64,000 nucleotides of DNA from UBA12018 sp051656605 (GTDB taxonomy: Bacteria > Bacteroidota > Bacteroidia > Bacteroidales > CAMTPD01), in the NCBI GenBank assembly GCA_051656605.1, contig JBOGCF010000053.1, forward strand, positions 1 to 64,000. Direction: 5' to 3'. Both the position numbers and the translations under genes were made by a program. A model generated the notes under the pieces. The model saw only the letters and a list, made by a program, of their open reading frames with translations. It did no database searches and had not been told where the DNA came from. Numbering within the stretch: position 1 is the stretch's first letter; the number at the start of each line of letters is the position of its first letter. Of the stretch, positions 59,192 through 64,000 are shown piece after piece.

Positions 59192-60880
59192 ATGAATTTA
59201 AAATATGCTGTTTTTGTACTTGCAATGGTCGCCGGCGTTGCTAAAGGACAAAAGCAAGACTACCAAATGCCGTTGAACATTCCGGCATTGCTAAGTGGTA
59301 ATTATGGCGAGTTGAGAGCAAATCATTTTCACTCGGGTATCGACTTTAAGACACAAGGGGTAGTGGGCAAACCCGTATTTGCCGTAATGGACGGATACGT
59401 ATCGCGCGTATCGGTAAGCCCCTGGGGATACGGCCTGGCCATTTATCTCACACATCCCAACGGTACTACGTCGGTATACGGACACTTGGATCGTTTCAAC
59501 AAAACCATCTCAAAGTATGTATCGGATCATCAGTACAAGAACGAGACATTCTCCGTAGACCTTACCCTGAAACCAAATGAGATCAAGGTGAAAAAGGGCG
59601 AAGAGATTGCCCGCGCCGGAAACTCGGGAAGTTCGGGAGGGCCGCACTTGCACTTCGAGATTCGCAATACCAAAACAGAAGAACCATTAGACCCTTTGGC
59701 TTACTTGCCCGCAGTGTTTAAAGACTCAACCAAGCCTAAGTTGAAGTCGATCGTTGTTTACGCCAAAGAAGACGAAGGTGTGGTAAACGGACTTGCCACA
59801 CAAAAGGAATTCCCATACGTAATACCGCAAAAGGGAAAAGGCTCTCCACATATCAAAGGACCCATTAATGCTTGGGGTGAAATTGCTTTCGGCGTAAAGG
59901 CCAACGACTACATGGATGGTGTGTCAAATATATTTGGTGTAAAAAACATCGCACTGGTAGTAGATAAAGATACTGTATTCAAAAGCAGTATCGACCGTTA
60001 CCGCTTCGACGAAACGCGCTACCTCAATGCTTGGATCGATTACGACCTTTGGCGCTCCAACCGCTCTTTCGTAACCAAAAGCTACGTAGAGAACGGAAAC
60101 AAACTTCGTTTCTTGAAAGCAAAAAGGCAAGGTTGGGTAACGATAGACGAAGAGCGTCCGTATGACGTAACCTATGTCTTGTCCGATTACTTTGGCAATA
60201 CCTCGAAGGTGAAGTTTACCGTGCAGGGAAAGAAACAAGCCATCCCGAAAGAAGAGCGCACGTATGATAAAATTTTTAAATACAATGCCGATAATAACTT
60301 CGGAAATAAGAAGGTAAAACTAGACATTGACAAAGGCAACTTGTACGACCATGTTTACTTTACTTACAAAGAAAGGCCCGATACGGCCGGTTATGCATCG
60401 GTACATGTTTTGAACGACAAACCCATTCCGTTGCACAAGTCGGGCACGGTGCGCATAAAGGTAGAAGACGACAAACTCGAGAACAAACGCGCCTATGGCA
60501 TAGCTTCGGTCGATAAAGGACGTAAGCGCTGGATAGGAGGAACCTACAAGAATGGTTGGGTAGAGGCTTCGATTCGCGAACTCGGATCATTTACCATCAT
60601 CGCCGATACGGCAAAACCTTCTATATCGGCCGTAGGGAAAGATAAATGGGCTGCAAACAAAAAGATTACCCTCAAGATTGGAGATAATCTCAGTGGTGTG
60701 CAAGACTACAAATGCAAGATCGACGGGAAGTTTGTTGTTTTTGCGCTCGACGGAAAAACGGGGTTACTTACTTACAAGATCGAGCCTGCACGCGTAGCTC
60801 CGGGCAAACACGTACTAGAGGTATGGCTCGTAGATCAATGCGGCAACGAGCGAACCTACAAGCAAAACTTTGCTTATTAA
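59192..60880 (+). CDS. Secreted M23 (LytM-type) metallopeptidase
   Basis: Protein of 562 aa from the ATG at 59192 (MNLKYAVFVLAMVAGVAKGQ, signal peptide); the longer frame overlaps the upstream gene and is rejected. The M23 domain at ~25-175 has the zinc motifs HSGIDFKT and HLHFEIR, so it should cut peptidoglycan cross-bridges and may be active. The remaining ~385 residues are beta-rich with Ig-like repeats (GDNLSGVQDYKCKIDGK at the end), a usual tail in Bacteroidetes LytM proteins. Confidence 0.91.
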   Translation: MNLKYAVFVLAMVAGVAKGQKQDYQMPLNIPALLSGNYGELRANHFHSGIDFKTQGVVGKPVFAVMDGYVSRVSVSPWGYGLAIYLTHPNGTTSVYGHLDRFNKTISKYVSDHQYKNETFSVDLTLKPNEIKVKKGEEIARAGNSGSSGGPHLHFEIRNTKTEEPLDPLAYLPAVFKDSTKPKLKSIVVYAKEDEGVVNGLATQKEFPYVIPQKGKGSPHIKGPINAWGEIAFGVKANDYMDGVSNIFGVKNIALVVDKDTVFKSSIDRYRFDETRYLNAWIDYDLWRSNRSFVTKSYVENGNKLRFLKAKRQGWVTIDEERPYDVTYVLSDYFGNTSKVKFTVQGKKQAIPKEERTYDKIFKYNADNNFGNKKVKLDIDKGNLYDHVYFTYKERPDTAGYASVHVLNDKPIPLHKSGTVRIKVEDDKLENKRAYGIASVDKGRKRWIGGTYKNGWVEASIRELGSFTIIADTAKPSISAVGKDKWAANKKITLKIGDNLSGVQDYKCKIDGKFVVFALDGKTGLLTYKIEPARVAPGKHVLEVWLVDQCGNERTYKQNFAY

Positions 60881-60944
60881 CTTTCGTTTAGCCATCTATT
60901 ATGCTTCGGTTTTGTTACTTAATATAAAGATTCGAAGCAGAATG

Positions 60945-60986
60945 TATATTTGTTTGTTGTACGATGATAATTAGTTCTTATCTTTG
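60945..60986 (+). promoter_or_regulatory. Predicted promoter(s) of the phosphohexomutase gene
   Basis: Two octamers match TAnnTTTG: TATATTTG (60945-60952) and TATCTTTG (60979-60986), the latter 35-42 nt before the ATG at 61021 with a TTTG about 22 bp upstream. Confidence 0.5.
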
Positions 60987-61020
60987 TTACGCTATATTTT
61001 TAAAGCAAAATTCATTAAAT

Positions 61021-62769
61021 ATGGAGAATAATACATTACTTACTCAGGTAATAGGTAAAGCGAAATCATGGCTTACAGAAAGCTATGACGCAGAAACCAG
61101 AGCTGAGGTTGAACGCCTTCTTAAGAATGAAGATCCGACAGAACTTATCGAATCCTTCTACAAAGACCTGGAATTTGGTACAGGTGGATTGCGCGGTATT
61201 ATGGGCGTAGGTTCAAATCGAATGAACATTTACACCGTTGGAGCAGCTACTCAAGGATTGTCAAATTACTTGAAACAAGAATTTGCGCACCTTGATCAGA
61301 TTAAAGTTGTAATCGGTTACGACTGTAGAAACAACAGCCGTCGCTTTGCTGAGATCTCTGCTGATATCTTTACCGCAAACGGTATCAAAGTTTACATCTT
61401 TGAAGACTTGCGTCCTACACCGGAAATGTCTTATACAATCCGTACATTAGGATGTCAAAGTGGTATTATCCTTACTGCATCTCACAATCCTAAAGAATAC
61501 AACGGATACAAAGCATACTGGGACGATGGTGCTCAGGTAATTGCCCCTCACGATAAAAACATCATTGCCGAAGTAAACAAGATCAGATCGGCAAGTGATA
61601 TTAACTTCCACGGCAAACCAGAACTAGTAGAAGTTCTTGGCGAAGCTGTAGACAACGACTACATTCAAAAGCTTACAACTATTTCTCTTTCACCCGAAGC
61701 TATCAAGAAGCATAACGATATGAAAATCGTTTATACGCCGATCCACGGAACAGGTGTGAAATTGATTCCTGCTGCGCTTAAAGCATTCGGCTTCACCAAT
61801 ATCGTGCATGTTCCGGAGCAAGACGTAGTGAGCGGAGACTTCCCTACCGTAGTATCTCCAAACCCTGAAGAGCCGGCAGCACTTAGCATGGCGGTGAAGA
61901 AAGCTCAAGAAGTAGGAGCGGAGTTGGTACTTGCTTCAGACCCTGATGCCGACCGTGTTGGCGCAGCGATCTTGAATGATAAAAACGAATTCATCCTTGT
62001 GAACGGTAATCAAACAGCTTTGTTGTTTATCTATTACCTAATAACACGTTGGAAAGAACTAGGCAAACTTACGGGCAACGAGTACATCGTGAAAACGATT
62101 GTTACGACAGAGCTTATCCGTACGATTGCTGAGAAAAACAGCGTAGTGATGTACGATTGCTACACTGGCTTCAAATGGATTGCGGCAATCATGCGCGACC
62201 TTGAAGGCAAAAAGCAATACATCGGTGGTGGTGAAGAAAGCTACGGATTCCTTTGTGAAGACTTCGTTCGCGACAAAGATGCGGTTTCTGCTTGTGCTAT
62301 GCTTGCTGAGATTGCAGCTTGGGCAAAAGACAATGGCAAGACATTGTACGAACTTCTTCAAGACATCTACATCGAGTATGGCTTCTCAAAAGAGAAAGGT
62401 ATCTCTGTAGTGAAGAAAGGTAAATCGGGTGCGGAAGAGATCGAAGCAATGATGAAAAACTTCAGAGAAAACCCAATCAAAGAGATTGCAGGCTCGAAGG
62501 TTACATTGATCAAAGACTTTGGCAAACTTACTGCATTTAGCGTACTAGATGGCGAATCATATACACTTGATATGCCAACAACGTCGAATGTGATCCAATA
62601 CTTCACAGAAGATGACACTAAAGTTTCGATTCGTCCCTCGGGAACTGAACCGAAGATTAAGTTCTACATCGAGGTAAGAGGCGTTGCCAAATCGAGAGAA
62701 GATCTTGCTAAAGCAGACGCTGAGGCGGAAGCAAAGATTGATGCGGTAAGAGCGTCGATGGGTATTTGA
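61021..62769 (+). CDS. Phosphoglucomutase/phosphomannomutase
   Basis: Protein of 582 aa from the ATG at 61021 (MENNTLLTQVIGKAKSW); a start at 60964 would include promoter sequence. It is an alpha-D-phosphohexomutase: LEFGTGGLRGIMG, catalytic phosphoserine in GIILTASHNPKEYNGYKAY, metal loop ASDPDADRVG and sugar loop GGGEESYGF, and the C-terminal phosphate loop RPSGTEPKIKFY. It interconverts glucose-1- and glucose-6-phosphate, linking to the glycogen genes at 43.7-48.1 kb. Confidence 0.94.
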   Translation: MENNTLLTQVIGKAKSWLTESYDAETRAEVERLLKNEDPTELIESFYKDLEFGTGGLRGIMGVGSNRMNIYTVGAATQGLSNYLKQEFAHLDQIKVVIGYDCRNNSRRFAEISADIFTANGIKVYIFEDLRPTPEMSYTIRTLGCQSGIILTASHNPKEYNGYKAYWDDGAQVIAPHDKNIIAEVNKIRSASDINFHGKPELVEVLGEAVDNDYIQKLTTISLSPEAIKKHNDMKIVYTPIHGTGVKLIPAALKAFGFTNIVHVPEQDVVSGDFPTVVSPNPEEPAALSMAVKKAQEVGAELVLASDPDADRVGAAILNDKNEFILVNGNQTALLFIYYLITRWKELGKLTGNEYIVKTIVTTELIRTIAEKNSVVMYDCYTGFKWIAAIMRDLEGKKQYIGGGEESYGFLCEDFVRDKDAVSACAMLAEIAAWAKDNGKTLYELLQDIYIEYGFSKEKGISVVKKGKSGAEEIEAMMKNFRENPIKEIAGSKVTLIKDFGKLTAFSVLDGESYTLDMPTTSNVIQYFTEDDTKVSIRPSGTEPKIKFYIEVRGVAKSREDLAKADAEAEAKIDAVRASMGI

Positions 62770-62787
62770 TAACAAAGTTCAAACCAT

Positions 62788-62825
62788 AAAAAAGCGGATG
62801 TAACCCGAGTGTTGCATCCGCTTTT
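62788..62825. terminator. Bidirectional terminator between convergent genes
   Basis: Arms AAAGCGGATG..AAC and GTTGCATCCGCTTT are flanked by A and T runs. Confidence 0.85.
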
Positions 62826-62868
62826 CTCTTTTTAGGCATCTACTTTTCGTATAGATGGCTTTCTTTTA

Positions 62869-63747
62869 TTAAATACGTTCCAACACCTTTTCGATCAAAT
62901 CGATCATACTGTTCTTGTAGTTGGTATTCATGTCTTTGTGGTATCTGCCTGCAATTACGGCGCATACCGTTAGCGCTTTATGCCCCATCAATGCGGCGAG
63001 AGAAGCCAATGCCGCACTTTCCATCTCGTAGTTGGTGATGCGATAATCCTTAAACTTAAAATCCTCAATCTTTTTATTAAATCCCGGATCGGTAAGTGGT
63101 AGGCGAAGCTCACGCCCTTGCGGGCCGTAGAATCCGTTGCCTGAAATCGTTATTCCCTGCACGATATCTCCCTTGATGATACGTGACAACAATTCCGGAT
63201 CATTGTTTACCGCATACGGGCGCATGTTGGGGATCTGCCAATGACTATGCTGCATAAAGGCTTCCTCTAATGCCAGGTTTCGAATCTTTGCATTATTCTT
63301 GTAGAAAAACGGAACACAGTCGTAACCGATCGAGAAAGCCGAGGCAACGAAACTACCTACCGGTACAATGGGCTGAAGGCCACCGCAAGTACCGATACGC
63401 ACCAACGATAGTTGCTCAAACTTTAAATTCACCGTCCGCGTAGTAAAGTTGATGTTTTTCAGCGCGTCGAGCTCCGAGAGAACAATGTCGATGTTGTCGC
63501 CACCAATACCATGCGATATCACGGTGATGCGTTTCCCTTTGTACGTTCCGGTGATTGTATGAAACTCTCGATTGGTTACAGAGCACTCGATGTCGCTTAA
63601 GTGTGCACCGATGATATCAACCCTTGCAGGGTCGCCCACCATAATGATTTTGTTCGATACTTGTTCGGGTTTTAAGTGTAGATGAAATATAGATCCGTCG
63701 TCATTGAGGATCAGTTCCGATTCAGGTATAATGCGTTTATAACTCAT
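62869..63747 (-). CDS. udp: Uridine phosphorylase-type nucleoside phosphorylase
   Basis: Protein of 292 aa from the ATG at 63747 (MSYKRIIPESELILN); a start at 63780 would extend into the floA terminator. It belongs to the PNP/UDP family: IMVGDPARVDIIGAHL (phosphate), VISHGIGGDNIDIVLSEL, LVRIGTCGGLQP, and NYEMESAALASLAALMGHKALTVCAVIAGR. It cleaves uridine to uracil and ribose-1-phosphate in pyrimidine salvage. Specificity between uridine and purine nucleosides is inferred. Confidence 0.9.
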   Translation of the reverse strand: MSYKRIIPESELILNDDGSIFHLHLKPEQVSNKIIMVGDPARVDIIGAHLSDIECSVTNREFHTITGTYKGKRITVISHGIGGDNIDIVLSELDALKNINFTTRTVNLKFEQLSLVRIGTCGGLQPIVPVGSFVASAFSIGYDCVPFFYKNNAKIRNLALEEAFMQHSHWQIPNMRPYAVNNDPELLSRIIKGDIVQGITISGNGFYGPQGRELRLPLTDPGFNKKIEDFKFKDYRITNYEMESAALASLAALMGHKALTVCAVIAGRYHKDMNTNYKNSMIDLIEKVLERI

Positions 63748-63769
63748 AATATAATTAGTGGTTGAAAAA

Positions 63770-63802
63770 AGCCGCGGCAAAACATGGGTGTTTGCCGCGG
63801 CT
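63770..63802 (-). terminator. Terminator of floA
   Basis: Arms AGCCGCGGCAAA and TTTGCCGCGGCT are perfect 12-mers, followed on the minus strand by TTTTTTC. Confidence 0.9.
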
Positions 63803-63817
63803 CGTGTTATTGTTTAC

Positions 63818-64000
63818 TTATTTATCTTTCGAAGAGATCGTATTGGTTCCGCCCGCAGGCTTAGCAATAGACTCACGCATTGAAGTATCAGCTTCGATAT
63901 TCTTCATCTTATAGTAATCCATGATACCTAAGTTGCCACTTCTGAAAGCTTCGGCCATTGCTTTTGGAACCTCAGCTTCCGCTTCGATTACCTTGGCACG
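63818..64000 (-). CDS. floA: Flotillin-like protein FloA (partial, C-terminal end)
   Basis: Only the last 60 codons are in the window. The minus-strand reading from the edge is RAKVIEAEAEVPKAMAEAFR, then SGNLGIMDYYKMKNIEADTS, then MRESIAKPAGGTNTISSKDK-stop. The AEVPxAMAEAxRxGxLGxMDYYxMKN pattern is the C-terminal signature of FloA (membrane-microdomain flotillin-like protein). The start lies beyond the right edge. It is a normal ending, followed by a strong terminator. Confidence 0.88.
   Translation of the reverse strand, partial: RAKVIEAEAEVPKAMAEAFRSGNLGIMDYYKMKNIEADTSMRESIAKPAGGTNTISSKDK

Overview
The window is chromosomal DNA of a low-GC member of the Bacteroidales, most likely Bacteroides or a close relative. 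The support is an LpxC-FabZ fusion, a GT3-type glycogen synthase, tandem surface lipoproteins next to a BtuB-like TonB receptor, PCMD, DUF1080 and pRiA4b-ORF3-type proteins, and many promoters with the Bacteroidetes -7 motif TAnnTTTG. No function was tested; all calls come from reading the sequence.

Positions 262-11954 are an integrated element of about 11.7 kb. It is bounded by a 16-bp direct repeat that is the last 16 bp of mnmE (codons ending C-I-G-K-stop). Read from the mnmE side it carries a four-HTH zinc-finger regulator and a membrane/coiled-coil protein, then an operon of tyrosine recombinase, excisionase-like HTH protein and VapE-type ATPase. Next is a duplicated ~390-bp block full of GTAGTA iterons that looks like a replication origin. 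No relaxase, capsid or terminase gene is visible, so the element resembles a phage satellite (PICI-like) or a minimal mobilizable island. The distal half is cargo: a small membrane protein, a secreted coiled-coil protein, a small cytosolic protein, a strongly structured RNA of about 200 nt, and, divergent from it, a two-gene operon of P-loop ATPases (STAND-like 410 aa, then AAA-like plus TPR 860 aa). The RNA and the ATPase pair are the best candidate here for an undescribed, possibly defensive, system.

From 11.9 to 25 kb is core housekeeping: mnmE and cdd on the minus strand, then on the plus strand a DUF3843-like gene, a glucosaminidase-LysM protein, purM, prfA, pyrF, the lipid A genes lpxD, lpxC-fabZ and lpxA, a pRiA4b-ORF3-like gene and miaA.

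From 25.4 to 33.6 kb on the minus strand lies a sulfate activation and sulfonation operon: cysQ, an SLC13-type transporter, cysC, cysD, cysN and a sulfotransferase. It matches the organisation of the B. thetaiotaomicron steroid-sulfonation locus. A PCMD protein and a DUF1080 protein flank it. From 34.7 to 39.2 kb a cobalamin riboswitch controls two BtuG-like propeller lipoproteins and a BtuB-like receptor. amt follows, then queC-queF behind a preQ1-I-type riboswitch, and a FadL-family porin.

From 43.7 to 48.1 kb are glycogen phosphorylase and glycogen synthase. After that come an acyltransferase, an omega-amidase-like hydrolase, a K+ channel with a zinc-ribbon tail, a propeller lipoprotein, dnaX, a DivIC/FtsB-like protein, an OmpH/Skp-like chaperone, pepD, an EEP-family nuclease/phosphatase, an M23 peptidase, a phosphohexomutase, a uridine phosphorylase and, cut by the window edge, floA. 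Most convergent gene pairs are separated by clear hairpin terminators.
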